Counted from the first letter of the stretch, positions 11,816 to 25,627 are shown. The stretch is 64,000 nt of DNA from Paracentrotus lividus (GCA_940671915.1 CALNVZ010003435.1:6251803-6315802); one strand, 5' to 3'. Numbers and translations: made by a program. Notes: a model not told the origin generated them from the letters alone.

Positions 11816-13190
11816 GATTTTCACCGACCAATTTTAGGTCGGAATATTCGTCAAAACAATAAAAGACAAAAGAAAGTCGGTGAAATTCAGGTTAGGTGTC
11901 AAAAGGCCTTGTTTCGCTCCGCTCAACAAGCCCGACTCGCTTCGCGAGTTCGGGTTTTCGCCTCGCTTCGCTCGGCATCATTCGGCAAACGACAATAAGC
12001 CAACAAGGCCTCGACAAAAGGCTATAGTTGATAGGGCCTGCTATCCCTGAGCCGTGCATTAATTTGTTCCGATTTGATTTATTGGTATATATAGAGTAAC
12101 ATTATAAATGATATTATTTATTACATAATATAGGCCTCGTTAAAACCTCGCAGAATGCGAAGTTTTGATGATCTCGATGCGTAGCCCTATACTTGAGAAA
12201 TAATCATACAAAATATGGTTTTAACTTGTCTATCAGAGACATTAGTTAGGAAGAAAATGGTTATATAAGATTGACTATTTGTCAGCCTCTACAATCTTTT
12301 ATTTGACTAGCCTTCGGGCAGGTCAGGGGATCGAGTTCATTGATCGAAAGTATCGGTGAAGTGCATTAAATATTCAGATATAAAGAGAGAAAACAATAAA
12401 GGGAAAGTTGCACAAAGATCGTTGCAGTTTCATAGAAATCTTTTTAACATCGAACAAACCTGCATGAGCTTCGCCACCTAAGTTTTTTAATTAAACATCC
12501 GGACCTGTAGGCCTTTAAAATTACCCATACTCTTATTTTGAACGTGTATGATCCCAATACTGTTTGAGAGAAATTCAGTGGGGGGGGGGGAGGGGGGTAT
12601 GTCTATATTACTAATTTACCAGTGTATTTCCTCATTTAGTTCAAGGAGAGGGGAAAGGATGTAGGCCTAGGTAGCTAGGGCCTAGTTGACGATTATTATA
12701 AAAACTAGTATATTATAGGAGGGCATTCTATGAAAAAATAATATATAATTTACTTTCAATGTTTTCAAATCAAAGGAATAGTATTTGGTACTAGAAGATA
12801 TTGTTAGTAATATTTGCATGCATATATATCAGAAGGCATATCCGTTATGAAAGTGCCAAGATTATATTGAATCTATGTTTGAAATAATAACAGTCTAGGC
12901 CCTATACAGAATGAATACAAAATTTTGAACTGGCACACAGTATTTTTTTTTCCAATTTAAAGGGAGTTTGATTAATTTAAACCAGGTTGATGATTTATAT
13001 TAAGCTAATGAGAGTCTGAAAATCTGAGTTACAGAAAAAGAAAAAAAAAATTTGTGTCGTCACAAAAACGAATATGTGTGAATATGATTCTTTATTGCAT
13101 ATAGGCCTGACAACGCACGGCACAAAAAGCCAATCCGTATGAAAAAAAAAGCTTTAAACGGATTGGGTTATCTATGCGGTTATATATAAG
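11816..13190. other. Intergenic DNA upstream of the RecQ-like gene
   Basis: No gene seen. A short inverted repeat spans about 11898-12016: caaaaggccttgtt at one side and aacaaggcct on the other, with a GC-rich interior (cgcttcgcgagttcg) prone to hairpins. The rest is AT-rich and featureless apart from homopolymer runs near 12580. Confidence 0.5.
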
Positions 13191-14985
13191 TAGGGGAGAC
13201 TCAGGTTAGTTGAGCCAGTGGGTTAATTGAGCCACCCCCTCTAAATAGGTCAAGCCCATTTCTAAATTTATAATGCTTCCATCTCTTGTTACATAATGAT
13301 AGATGGACTATACATGCTAAATTTGATACATGGGTGTAGACTACAAGCTTGTTAAAATCAACAAAATTTGATATTTGCTGGTCAAAGTGACTTCCGTGAA
13401 AATTGACATGTGTGCTCATATTTTTGACACTCTAAAGATTTAACGGAATATCATACTACAGTTGAAAGGAGTATCATCGTATATAAATTTAACCATATCA
13501 TTAGATTTGTGTCTAGTAAGAATTTTACTTTCCACCCCAATTAGTAAAAAAAATAAAGTGTGGGGTTAGTTGAGCCGTTGTTGGTGGGGTAAGTTGAGCC
13601 TATGCCTACATGGGTTAAAATTTTTGAAAACAATATTTTGGGGTTTTGTATGGCGTGTTACATGAATTAACTATTTTGTTATCATTATTAAACAGGAAAA
13701 AACATCTGTCATGCCCCAAAACTATTTATGAAGGACCTACCTGCGAAAATAGAAAAAATAATTAAATGCACCAAAAAGTAGGGGAGACCGGGTATGGAAG
13801 TTCTCAGTGTGCTAAGATGGAACAAGAGAGGATGTGCTAACTGGCATCTATATACAGCCTACACATAGCTGCGATGAACTGCCGGTCGTGAGGTTTCTCC
13901 GTTGTTTTATTAAAAAGTAAATCAACAAAAACCATTTTTTACAGTCAAGTTCAAAGTAAATTTTTGACAAAAATTGAAATTTGTAATAGCTCTTACAACT
14001 GAAGGCACATGATGATAGTCTGGTATTGTAAATATAGTACATGTATGTCACTAATATACCCCCTAGCCATGCCCCGTAATTCTGCCTAATGACTGTGCTA
14101 CAGTTGATTTCTGTGTGTAAAATCACCCATGGGGTAGGTTGTTACAACAACCTACCCCATGTTGATGTAACAACTTACCCCAATTACATTACATATGTAC
14201 ATTTACATTTTGTCTCAATTTTCAGGTGTTAATATATATTTTATTTTTCTATTATTACTTTTGTCTATTCTAGAGCTCTACTTGATCTACTGTTAACGAT
14301 GTCAAGAAACTGGAAAGTTGAAATTAAAGTATGGTATAAGAGATTTACACATTGTCAACTTACCCCGTATGTTTACATATTGTAACAATTGACCCCGTAT
14401 GGTGTAACAACCTACCCCGTATATGGGGTAGGTTGTTACAAAAAAATGTCTTCACTAATTAAGCTGTAGTTAATTAGTGTTTACATGTTTTCAAGTTTTA
14501 TATGCCTCAGGTTTTAGCCAACATAATAGGCTAACTACAGACCCAATATGGAGTGCGTGAGTTCTTTCATTAGAATTATCTGGCCCAAAATGTGAATTTT
14601 GTAACGTCCATACCCGGTCTCCCCTAACCATAATGTGTACGTGCATGCGTGTGAGTTGGTGTATGTGAGGGTGTGGGTGTGTGTTTATGTGTGTCTTTTG
14701 GGATGGGGGAGTCAGCCCTCCAAAACTGATTTATGCCGCATGGCTCAACTAACCCAACGCCTTGGCTCAACTTACCTGCGTGTTGTTAGTTGAGCCACTT
14801 GACACTTTTTTTTTAATTGCCCGGGGCTCCAAAACCGAAAGTGCTATTTTCGGGATATACCTTTTATAATTTGCCTAACATACTACTCTTTCAATCCCAA
14901 TCCTCAACAGCCTAAAAAAAACTTCACCCATGGGCACCAGGTGACCTTGAGTAAAAAGTGGCTCAACTAACCTGAGTCTCCCCTA
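13191..14985. mobile_element. TIR element with taggggagactcaggttag ends
   Basis: The left terminus taggggagactcaggttag at 13191 is matched by the inverted right terminus ending cctgagtctcccc at 14971-14984. Subterminal sequence on both sides carries repeated gttagttgagcc/ggctcaactaac words. It has no transposase open frame. A second element with similar outermost bases is nested inside (13779-14625). Confidence 0.8.
13779..14625. mobile_element. Nested TIR element with taggggagaccgggtatgg ends
   Basis: Left end taggggagaccgggtatgg, right end ccatacccggtctccccta. The interior holds several ggggtaggttgttac words in both orientations, including a hairpin at 14129-14161 with 15-bp arms around a 2-nt loop. 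No coding sequence seen. The outer ten bases are the same as those of the surrounding element. Confidence 0.8.
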
Positions 14986-15902
14986 AGCGTTGATACATTT
15001 CTTAGATAGGTCTCATAAGACCCCGCCCTCAAATTTCTCACATTTATTAAACACGCAGATCCGAGCGGCGACTATATAACCTTTGCTGCCATCCTATAAT
15101 ATGCCCAACTATATGGGCAGTAAGCAAAATAAGTAGTAAGTAGTTCATTACTTAAAGGCCTTTATGGATGGTGGATCTATGATCTGAAAGTGGGAGGGCC
15201 GGGGAAGGGGGCGCAGACCGAAACATTGAGAAATAGGGGGGATCGGAAATGTCCGATTTATACATGTCATTGTCGATGAGTGATTTTCAAAATGAAGGGG
15301 GCGCGTCCCTACGCCCCTGGTCAGTGAAAGTGAGAACGGTATTTAAGCATAGTTAGTTAGGAGTGTACAATAGCTTGTACAAAATGACTATGCAAAAATT
15401 AATACTGCATGCATGCATACACTCCTCGCACTATGGAAACGTGCAAACGATTGTTATTGACTAGTCTACTTCCAGACAAATTAATAAGGTCTAATAAATG
15501 CTTCGTCAGCAAGTGGTATTCATTAATTATCTTTGAAATTAAATACAGAGATATATATCGTAGAATTAAATTTATTATTAATCTAGGTAACTTTCAGACA
15601 AAATTATAGGTATAAGAATATTCTTATTAAAAAAATTATATGTATTGGTCTTTTTCTTTTATTACTTACGCATTGGTTGAGCTTAGCTTCAATAATGCAT
15701 TTTTGTGGGATTCTCTCCAATTGATGTTTTTGAAATCGAAGAAATTTACTGCAAAAATTGGTCTAAATTGCAAGAAACTGAGGTAGTGGAATACGGAGAG
15801 TTGTAGGAATAAACAGGTATGTATTTAAGTAGTTAAAATTAGCTTGTTTTTTTATGACAATCATTACGACATTAGCAAATTGTGAAGGTGTTCGTGTTGT
15901 TG
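14986..15902. other. Intergenic DNA, nothing recognised
   Basis: AT-rich sequence with one G-rich patch near 15185-15320. No exon, RNA or repeat terminus could be supported. Confidence 0.5.
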
Positions 15903-15990
15903 TGCACGGAAAAAAGTCTACCATTCCGCTTTTACAGAAATAGAGAACAATGCATTTTGATTGTTGGGCGCTCTGATTAGCTACTGGTAG
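15903..15990. mobile_element. Terminal fragment of the fold-back element, cut by assembly gap
   Basis: Reads tgcacggaaaaaagtctacc and onward through gagaacaatgcattttgatt, the exact inverse of the right end of the element at 10101-11225. It is interrupted at 15991 by a run of 25 N, so the rest of the element is missing from the assembly. Confidence 0.85.
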
Positions 15991-16015
15991 NNNNNNNNNN
16001 NNNNNNNNNNNNNNN
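15991..16015. other. Assembly gap (25 N)
   Basis: A run of N marks a scaffold gap. The left arm of the large palindrome starts at the first base after it. Confidence 0.99.
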
Positions 16016-19000
16016 GCAAGGAGAATGCCTATAGACCTTCAGTCCTGGGCTTTCTCATTCTCGGTCACTCCCTCTGGAAAGCCAATCTACCATCAGGCTG
16101 TTTCCAACCATTTCCCTCCCTCCACCTCCTGGATAGTAACCCCATCACAGGTCACTAAGACCTTTGTCATGGAGTCTACCCAGACGGTCAGGTTATTATC
16201 ATCTATGATCAGACCTCCTTCAGCGGTGTCCGAGCCTCCGGTTGCTAGGCAGCCATGTTGAAAACACCTGTACCCATTCAAAGATGAAACAGAAATAAAC
16301 ATGGTCATATTTCTGGCAATTTTTGATAGGTTTGTTGTAAAGAAACATCCCATATACAACACATTATGTCTGCGGTGTGCAGTGTGTGTAATGCACTGGT
16401 TTTTTTTGCAGTGTCAATAGGTGTTTTAGCGATCTTTGATCAAAGTAGGAAAAGTTGTTTTTATTTCTTTTCCATATGTTTCTAATTCATACAAACAAGT
16501 TTTGAACAAATAAATGTAGTAATGAGTATAAAATAAATACTTAAACCCTACTGTACTTGACAGAAATTTCCCATCCGACCAAATCAAATATCCAGATTGA
16601 CACCATCCAACGTGGAGTGAATAAACAAGGTTGGCATGTACATATTTCCTCCAATATAGATTCTTTTCATTCTTTTCCAATCTACAGGATTCATACCGTT
16701 CAATTAGGATCATTGATGTCCTCTGGTATGTTTTGTGAAGAGTGCATAACGACAGGTCCGCTGGTCCAATGATCTGAAGATCTTTCTGATCAGTCATGAG
16801 ATGGTCCACACGTCTGCAGATTGCATGATCCCTGACATACCAGCTATGTAGGCTACACCAGCTTGACTTTCATAAGGGTCACCTGAATAAATAAAAAGGC
16901 AACATGTATATCCATTCAACTACACAAACATACATGCAGCAGAAAAGTAGTACACCAAAGGACATTGTTATAATCAATCATACGTCATCAATTGAAATAC
17001 AGTGGAATCTCATTTTTAACGAGGTCCTTGGATTATCTGAATCTCGTTATATCAGCGTCAAAAAAAAAGAATATAAAAGATTGGATTAGCAAAATTACCT
17101 CGTTATATCAGACTCTTGTTATAATGAGTTTCGACTGTAAACCTTTTCTGAACATGTAGGCCTATCCTATAGACGAATTCGGCAGCGTTTCATGGAAGTG
17201 AGCCTCTATGTGCCCGCCATACAGCTGGGGGTTACCAGTTGTACTATGCATGTGTATGTCTGCGCATACAAGGAGCATGGTAGTACATTGGAAGCCCCTG
17301 GCAAGGCTGCCACCATGACAAAACATCACCCAAACCGAATTCGTCTATAATGTACATTCTGCGGCGATTGTAACATAATTGTTTATTTTGGTGTGACAAG
17401 TGATATTTTTAATTTTCAAATTGTAATCCTCAGGAAACAGTTTGGCTCTGATGAATTGATGAATGGAGCCAAATATCGTTCAAATTTTCAAGAAAATCAG
17501 GCAATGAGTAAGAGAAATTACTTGATAGAGAGCAGAGGTTGTGGAGTCTTCATCCTGCAAGCTGTGAGAACACATGACAAGCATGGACCGTCCTACAAAC
17601 TTAGAGGCATCTTCCAGGAGGGTGGTAGCATTGATTCCGCTGAACTCCTGGAGATGGACCACCTTCCCTCTAGGTTGTCCTGGTGAGTCTCTGTGAAGGC
17701 AGCACTCTTGCTGTGATATATCACGTAATGACTGTTAGACGGGCCTAACAATTCCACGCTCCATTAGAAATTCAAAAGACCAGTTGTCGTTTCCGTCTGG
17801 TAGCAAGGGAACCTGCAAGCAAAAGAGGAAAAGTCAAATTATGTATTTGCTGGACTTGATGATAACAAGAACCCATGGTTGATAATTCCTTAAATCCCCC
17901 CCCCCACCTAGATCACTACTCATCATCAATCACTAGTGCACTTTTTTTTTAAAGAGGTTAAATCACAAAAATTACCCCTTGTTAAATAATACATTGCAGG
18001 AGGATAATTGACAGAAATCAGTCATTAACAATAAGCTTTAATACATGTATGAATATGCATTTACAGTGAAATTCTTGTATCTAACTATATATCCAGTGAT
18101 CGCAAGAGAGCAAGCAAAGCAGAGTAACATATGATGAATCACCTTTCAGCTTTAGAAAATCTTCAGGAGTGGATAAAGCTTGCCTTTCAAAAGAGATAGG
18201 TTGCTAGAACCTGATATATTCTTATCATTCAATCACCCAATGATCAAAGTTTTCTGTGTGTTATCATATATCTCAATATATCTTACCTTTTTAACTTTAC
18301 CATCTCTTTGGAAGTGAACATGACGTCTGACTCGGAACTGCTCCTGACTGGTTAGGCTGAGCGCTGCATATGACAAGAGCACATGAGCCATCTGGATCTG
18401 GGTTGTGTTGATGGGGTGAGGAATTATACTAGCCTTGTTCTTATTAAATAACCGCCTTGGGTCCTTCAAACAGAACACCGAGCCCCCATGACCGAACTGG
18501 GCCAGGTTTGAAATAACCGTTGCATGGGACTTGCCGAAGAGGAGCTTGGGTTGAATGAACCCTTGGGCATCGGTGAAGACTCATTCAGTTGTAGATACTG
18601 TGCTCACCCCCCTGGGCGAGGACTTGACAGAGTAATGGTTGCCATCAAAACCACATCTGAGTAGGGTGATTTCAGATGAATCGCTATCATTTTTGCCACG
18701 TGTGAGGAGGAGTAAAGCGGGTTCCTCCACCGTGTTTGGCATTGACATTCATCTTGGTGGCAATAACAGATGGGATTGGAAACACAAGAAGTGGATGATT
18801 CCAGCACGCATAATCAGCTGAAAAAGCAAAAGTTCAAGAACAAATAATTATTAACCTTTGTGCACTCGTATTTTTCATAATCAAATTAAAACATTATTAT
18901 TTGTAAGTCTTCATATGGAGCTCTTAATATTAGAAAGAATTTAAAGAATTATTAATGGTCTGAAATCAGACGATATAATATATTTCATATTCATAATCTG

Positions 19001-19715
19001 CATATAATATCTCTTAAATTCTGGATTCAGATACAATTTTTTTTCTTTTAGTTTCAGCACATATTATCATTATTCACTAATAGAATAAGCTTTGCATAAT
19101 TTAAGTCTACACAGTACCCAGACAAAATAAAATAGTGAGTTGTTGTATGCATCCCACACTCCAAGCTATAAGTATATCCCCAAAATTGCTTAATTGATTT
19201 AACTTTGTGACTTACCAATATTTGAGATGACGATGGTCGTGGAGGGAGGTTCAGATCTTCTTTCTTCAATCCACAGATGCAGCTACAGTGTGTGGTAGGA
19301 AAGATTATAACTTAATAGACATACATGCATTTAAACAGAATTGTCAATATTCACTGTCCGATAACTACGCGGTAGACAGTGGATGCTCTAGCCCACTCTG
19401 AGGATATTTTTCTCCAACATAAAACTTGTATAAATTTTTAAAAGAAACATTAAAATACATGTATTTAGATAAAGGAGATTTATGACAAGTTTCCTTACAT
19501 CTCAAGGCATTGGTTCATTCATTCAAAATATCTTTCTCCAAAGAGTGTGCTCATTCTTTCTTGTGTTGCCAGCAATTTTACTCACATTTTGCAGCTTTAG
19601 CACGCTGAGCTGCTTTCAACAGTTGGTTATTTTTTTTCTGCCAGCTGAAAGGCTGCAACGGCCTTCACCTTCTTGGATGCTTGAGGCCCCTGGCTCTTGA
19701 TACCTTGGTGCCCAT
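16016..19715 (-). pseudogene. Broken mirror copy of exons 1-6 of the FBA-NACHT gene
   Basis: Copies of the first six coding exons lie on the minus strand at about 19715-19586, 19282-19216, 18817-18287, 17812-17522, 16882-16551 and 16312-16016. Splice sites are largely kept, but the frames are not. Exon 1 has a lost C and a gained A. Exon 2 is 67 rather than 69 nt. Exon 3 has several losses, including two bases near 18580. Exon 4 lost one A. Exon 5 gained a T. Exon 6 is cut off at the gap. It is either a decayed duplicate or a low-quality read of the other allele. I would not call it an independent gene. Confidence 0.75.
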
Positions 19716-20680
19716 TTTAGCCTCTTCCTTCAAGTCAGTCCTAGGTCCAAGCCTAGCTCCACAGCATCATTTACATAGGATAACCTTTGACCTGAAAACG
19801 ATATAAATTCTAATGCTTTAATGTTTATATATTAACTATCTAATCATAATTTTAGGTAATCCTCCATTAAAACAGTAGAGGCACCGGTCCAAAAACAAAG
19901 ATTAGCTCAAACTACAGAACTGTTCTTGTTTATAGTTAAGACACAGGGAAAAAGACCTCTAAATCGATGCCAACTCACATCACTGAAGCTTTTTCTCCTG
20001 CTTTGCGATGCCCCCCATACACAAGATAATGATAGTCACTTTTTTTTTTAATGTCCTTGGGAAATGGGGCAATTCATGAATATAGACAGTGAACAGGGGT
20101 AATTGATGGCAAGGAATATTTTTTTATGATCACAAGTTCTTCATAAACAAGGACGATCTTTGTTATTGAAGGTTGGAAATGTCTTTGTTTATGCAAACAA
20201 TCTGCTTTCTGGAAAGGTGCCTCTGTCAAAGGGATTAAATACTTCCCAAAACAAGTGCAAAATCCAAAATTAGTAAAAATTCTACGGACTGTAAAACAAA
20301 CTACTAAAGGGGTTTCAGAGCAAACCAAGTCATTTATTATTTAAGATAGTGAAAAAAAAGGAGACTACATGTAGGTCACAGCCATATGTGTGATCAAATT
20401 ACCAGAGAATGCAGTTGGAAACACTCTGTCCATCAGAAAGGATGAATATGTTGGTCCAATAGAGAGAAAAGAAAAAGAAAGAGAAGGGTGTTTCACCGGT
20501 GTATTGCACATGCAAGCCCGTACTGGAGGACCCAATGTGTTTATGGCCAAAACTAAGGGCCCTGCATCATATACATCAAGAGCCAGATCCAGCTCTGTCA
20601 TGAGCTTCAGTGGACAGACGCCCAAACTAAGATGCGGGGACTTCATATTATAACCCACAATACGCTCTATACCCAGTTAT

Positions 20681-20910
20681 GGGTGTCCGGACAGGTTGGG
20701 TGTCCGGCCGGACACTCAATTTTAACCAGCCATTTGAAAGGGTTTTCAAGCAATGTCTTTGTAGTTTTTTAGCACTAAATGTTAGAAAAATATTGTGGAG
20801 AACAAAAATTGAGGATGATAAGAAGTATTCAACATTTATTTTTTGGCTTAATCCTGAGACAAAAAAAACCAGGCCTCATTTTGTTAGGTGTCCGGACACC
20901 CAACCCCCCC
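20681..20910. mobile_element. Small TIR element with gtgtccggacaccc ends (left-arm copy)
   Basis: The left end carries gggtgtccggacaggttggg and gtgtccggccggacac; the right end carries taggtgtccggacacccaac. The ~230-bp interior is AT-rich. It is mirrored in the right arm at 25628-25856. Probably a MITE; superfamily not assigned. Confidence 0.6.
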
Positions 20911-22784
20911 CCCCCAATCCTACTGCCTGAAAAGTGTTACAGTGTTCAGAATCTGGATATGAATCATGAAATATCTAGTAGACATGTAGATTCTAACGTT
21001 AGATCTAATAAAGTAGGCTGTTAGATCCACTCATATGTACGAGATCAATATAACAGAAGTATATTGACCTCGTATTGAATAAGGTACTTTTCGTTGTAGA
21101 AAAAATGTAGACCCAGATATTAGGATATAGTTAAGGATATATGATAAGAGGATACAACAATAATAATAACTAATATATATGTTTCTTAAGTAAACACAAT
21201 GTTGGAGATTTAAGTTATGAAAGATAGAAAAATAAAGAGAAACTCACCGCTGGTCCGGTGCGTGTCACGTACGTAGTAAAAGCGCCTCCAATGCGTGTAC
21301 TGTGTGCAGCTATGGCGCTATTGTTAAGAGTCGTCGCAAATCAACTTCACCCTGAGAAAATCGGCATTTTCTAAAAACAAACTCGGACCACAACCGTAAT
21401 TACTTTATGTCGTGTGCGCTGACCCACATGATATAATCGTACTTACTGAATCCATTACTGGGTAGAAAAACTGAAAGACTAGTACAATTGTTGACATTGT
21501 TCTAGTTTAACGTAATACGTTGAAGCAAGAACAGTAAAGGGAATTTTCTTGGAAATAAAAATACATCTATGACGTCTGGTTTCAAGTCTGGTTTCAACTG
21601 TCAGTGTCCTTATTTTCTTGTCCTTAATTTTTCTTTTTCTCTTTCGTATTCTTTTCCTTGTCGTTTCCATAGTCATCTTCTTTTTATTGTTGTTGTTCTT
21701 TTCGTCTTTCATTTAATTTATTTATTTATTCTTTTATTATATATTATTTTTTTGCGCCCCCTAAATTGCCGCCCGGGGGCACACGCCCCTTCACCCTCCT
21801 CTAACGTTAGATAGTCACTCCTGCAGAGCGTTGCAGCTCTTCAGAATATCATTATATAATTATATATCATTATATATAAAAAATACAAAATACAAAATTG
21901 ATTTAAAAAGGAAAAAAAAAAAAAGGAAGATCATGTAAAGACGACTTGAGCCTACCCTATAGCTGTTATATGGTACTCTTCTTGAGGGCCGAAGGCGGAT
22001 TTTTTTTTTTTTTTTTTTACACCCCCCCCACTTATCACGCGGCCATATTAAACGTGGGAAAAAAAATCTGATGTACTTTTTTGATCGCCAGGCGTGATGT
22101 CAAAAAAAATTGATGTAGGCCTACCTTTTTGTCCACTTTTGCAGATTTCGAACCCACCCGTAAAAATCCTAGTTAGGGGCCTGCTTGCTATGTGCAAAAT
22201 ATTAACATGGTTATTACAAAAAATTTTAAATATAAATCTCTCAGCTTTGGAGAAAAACTAAGTCAAGCTCAATGAGTTTTTAATGGATCGGTATTGAGCT
22301 GGCCTATCACCGGAAGTAATCTTACTCGACTTACTCCACGAATTACCCAGGCCCTGTATTTATATAGGGCCTAAATTACACCGCACAGCGCCTCATAAGA
22401 CGTAAGTTATATAAGTGCATTGCATGCAGTACATTGCATTCGTCGCTACAGAAACCGGAATTTATTTTGGATCTATCCAACTTTAAACCTTTCTGATGAC
22501 ATCGAGTGGAGACAGACCCCAAAAAAGGTTATAGGCAACAAGGAAGGATAATTGGTACGTAAAAATATACATTTGTTGTGAAAATATTAATATAAAAATG
22601 TAGTTATGCACCTATTATTAGTCACTGTATTTGATAGTAGTCCCACGTAGTGGTGCTGCTAGCGTGGTTAGATCTAAATGTTTTTAAAATTGTAAATTCA
22701 AAGGATTCCAGACTGACCTAGACTCTAGCTAGAGTCACAGTCCATCACTGCTGTTTATTCTAGTGCTGGTGTCTGTGGTGACGT

Positions 22785-22807
22785 TTTTTTTTTTTTTTTT
22801 TTTTTTT
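22785..22807. repeat. Poly(T) tract
   Basis: Uninterrupted run of about 22 T, the mirror of the longer poly(A) tract at 23705-23749. Confidence 0.95.
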
Positions 22808-23100
22808 GTTTTGCACCGCCAAAAAAGGCAATAGACTCTAACTAGGGGAAAACGCGGCCGCTTTACCCCCACCACCCTGCGACCTTGGTCCGCTCCGGTC
22901 GGCTGCCCACTGCATGTTCGCTGCCCGTATCGTACCGGTACGTCGTTCACATCACGTCACACAACACGGAGAAAAGTTCCTCCATAATTTAGTAATTTAT
23001 GCATGACACTCGAATGATCACGAATTAGCATATGAAATACACTACCATTGTGCCTTCTAATGAACAATAGTCACGATAAAATTTAGATTGTCATTTATTT

Positions 23101-23410
23101 TTTTGGTAAGTCCTCATTTCTTTATGCGTTTTGAAATATTGGGGTACGTCCGACAGTGGATTCGTTGAAGTTCCTTTTTTTTTTCTCTTCTTATTCTAAA
23201 AAATATTGAAAGAGTGGGTCTACGCCAAACCGTTTTTGAAGTCGCGTCTTGCAGTTTTTCTTGCAAAATGGTCTCCGTTTTGGTAATGATTGACAGCGCG
23301 CACGACAAAGAGGTCTAATTATCGGGAACAGCTGAATCGCGTTGTTCAGTTACGGTCCAACGCACTTTCCAAGTTCCCCCCTCGCAACCGGAGGCGGAGC
23401 TCCTCGCGAT
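23101..23410. mobile_element. Palindrome centre: partial fold-back element
   Basis: This unpaired spacer matches 10850-11160 in the RecQ-like intron (ggtaagtcctcatttcttta, gtccgacagtggattcgttg, ggcggagctcctcgcga). Next to the spacer, both palindrome arms begin with the element's internal stem sequence (agtgtatttcatatg). At 23410 the outer stem jumps directly back into inner stem in reverse orientation, an abnormal junction for an intact element. Confidence 0.8.
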
Positions 23411-23703
23411 AGTAAATGACAAATCTAAATTTTATCGTGACTATTGTTCATTAGAAGGCACAATGGTAGTGTATTTCATATGCTAATTCGTGATCATTCG
23501 AGTGTCATGCATAAATTACTAAATTATGGAGGAACTTTTCTCCGTGTTGTGTGACGTGATGTGAACGACGGTACCGGTACGATACGGGCAGCGAACATGC
23601 AGTGGGCAGCCGGACCGGAGCGGACCAAGGTCGCAGGGTGGTGGGGGTAAAGCGGCCGCGTTTTCCCCTAGTTAGAGTCTATTGCCTTTTTTGGCGGTGC
23701 AAA

Positions 23704-23704
<1 letters not shown>

Positions 23705-23749
<45 letters not shown>
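23705..23749. repeat. Poly(A) tract
   Basis: About 45 consecutive A. The mirror position in the left arm has only about 22 T, a large homopolymer length difference between the arms. Confidence 0.95.
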
Positions 23750-23750
<1 letters not shown>

Positions 23751-25627
23751 GTCACCACAGACACCAGCACTAGAATAAACAGCAGTGATGGACTGGTGAC
23801 TCTAGCTAGAGTCTAGGTCAGTCTGGAATCCCTTTGAATTTACAATTTTAAAAACATTTAGATCTAACCACGCTAGCAGCACCACTACGTGGGACTACTA
23901 TCAAATACAGTGACTAATAATAGGTGCATAACTACATTTTTATATTAAATATTTTCACAACAAATGTATATTTTTACGTACCAATTATCCTTCCTTGTTG
24001 CCTATAACCTTTTTGGGGTCTGTCTCCACTCGATGTCATCAGAAAGGTTTAAAGTTGGATAGATCAAATAAATTTCCGGTTCTGTAGCGACGAATGCAAT
24101 GTACTGCATGCAATGCACTTATATAACTTACGTCTTATGAGGGCGCTGTGCGGTGTAATTTAGGCCCTATATAAATACAGGCTTGGGTAATTCGTGGAGT
24201 AAGTCGAGTAAGATTACTTCCGGTGATAGGCCAGCTCAATACGCGATCCATTAAAAACTCATTGAGCTTGACTTAGTTTTTCTCCAAAGCTGAGAGATTA
24301 TATTAAAATTTTTTGTAATAACCATGTTAATATTTGCACATAGCAAGCAGGCCCCTAACTAGGATTTTTACGGGTGGGTTCGAAATCTGCAAAAGTGGAC
24401 AAAAAGGTAGGCCTACATCAAATTTTTTTGACATCACGCCTGGCGATCAAAAAAGTACATCAGATTTTTTTTCCCACGTTTAATATGGCCGCGTGATAAG
24501 TGGGGGGGGTGTAAAAAAAAAAAAAAAAAAATCCGCCTTCGGCCCTCAAAGAAGAGTACCATATAACAGCTATAGGGTAGGCTCAAGTCGTTCTTTACAT
24601 GATCTTCCTTTTTTTTTTTTTCCTTTTTTAAATCAATTTTGTATTTTGTATTTTTTTTATATATATGATATATAATTATATTATATGATATTCTGAAGAG
24701 CTGCAACGCTCTGCAGGAGTGACTATCTAACGTTAGAGGAGGGTGAAGGGGCGTGTGCCCCGCGGCGGCAATTTAGGGGGCGCAAAAAAATAATTATATA
24801 ATAAAAGAATAAATAAATAAATTAAATGAAAGACGAAAAGAACAACAACAATAAAAGAAGATGACTATGGAAACGACAAGGAAAAGAATACGAAAGAGGA
24901 AAAGAAAAATTAAGGACAAGAAAAATAAGGACACTGACAGTTGAAACCAGACTTGAAACCAGACGTATAGATGTATTTTTTTTCCAAGAAAATTCCCTTA
25001 CTGTTCTTGCTTCAACGTATTACGTTAAACTAGAACAATGTCAACAATTGTACTAGTCTTTCAGTTTTTCTACCCAGTATGGATTCAGTAAGTACGATTA
25101 TATCATGTGGGTCAGCGCACACGACATAAAGTAATTACGGTGTGGTCCGAGTTTGTTTTAGAAAATGCCGATTTTTCAGGGTGAAGTTGATTTGCGACGA
25201 CTCTTAACAATAGCGCATAGCTGCACACAGTACACGCATTGGAGGCGTTTTACTACGTACGTGACACGCACCAGGACCAGCGGTGAGTTTCTCTTTATTT
25301 TTCTATCTTTCATAACTTAAATCTCCAACATTGTGTTTACTTAAGAAACATATATATTAGTTATTATTATTGTTGTATCCTCTTATCAATTATCCTTAAC
25401 TATATCCTAATATCTGGGTTCTATAACATTTTTTCCTACAACGAAAAGTACCTTATTCAATACGAGGTCAATATACTTCTGTTATATTGATCTCGTACAT
25501 ATGAGTGGATCTAACAGCCTACTTTATTAGATCTAACGTTAGAATCTACCATGTCTACTAGATATTTCATGATTCATATCCAGATTCTGAACACTGTAAC
25601 ACTTTTCAGGCAGTAGGATTGGGGGGG

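Larger units (their letters stand above)
16016..23100. repeat. Left arm of a ~14.6-kb imperfect palindrome
   Basis: The sequence is the reverse complement of 23411-30582 throughout, including introns, small transposons and homopolymers. Differences are a few percent, many of them single-base indels and homopolymer lengths. It starts at the assembly gap and ends at the fold-back spacer. It may be a genuine inverted duplication or a mis-joined second haplotype. Confidence 0.95.

Noticed and set aside
16016-19715. Left-arm exons as a second divergent gene
   Set aside because: Frames are broken in nearly every exon and the block starts at an assembly gap; better treated as a duplicate or haplotype artefact.
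21479-21814. Lys/Arg-rich open frame and its Phe/Leu-rich antisense frame
   Set aside because: Comes from a purine-rich (aagaaaagg) simple-sequence tract in the palindrome arm.
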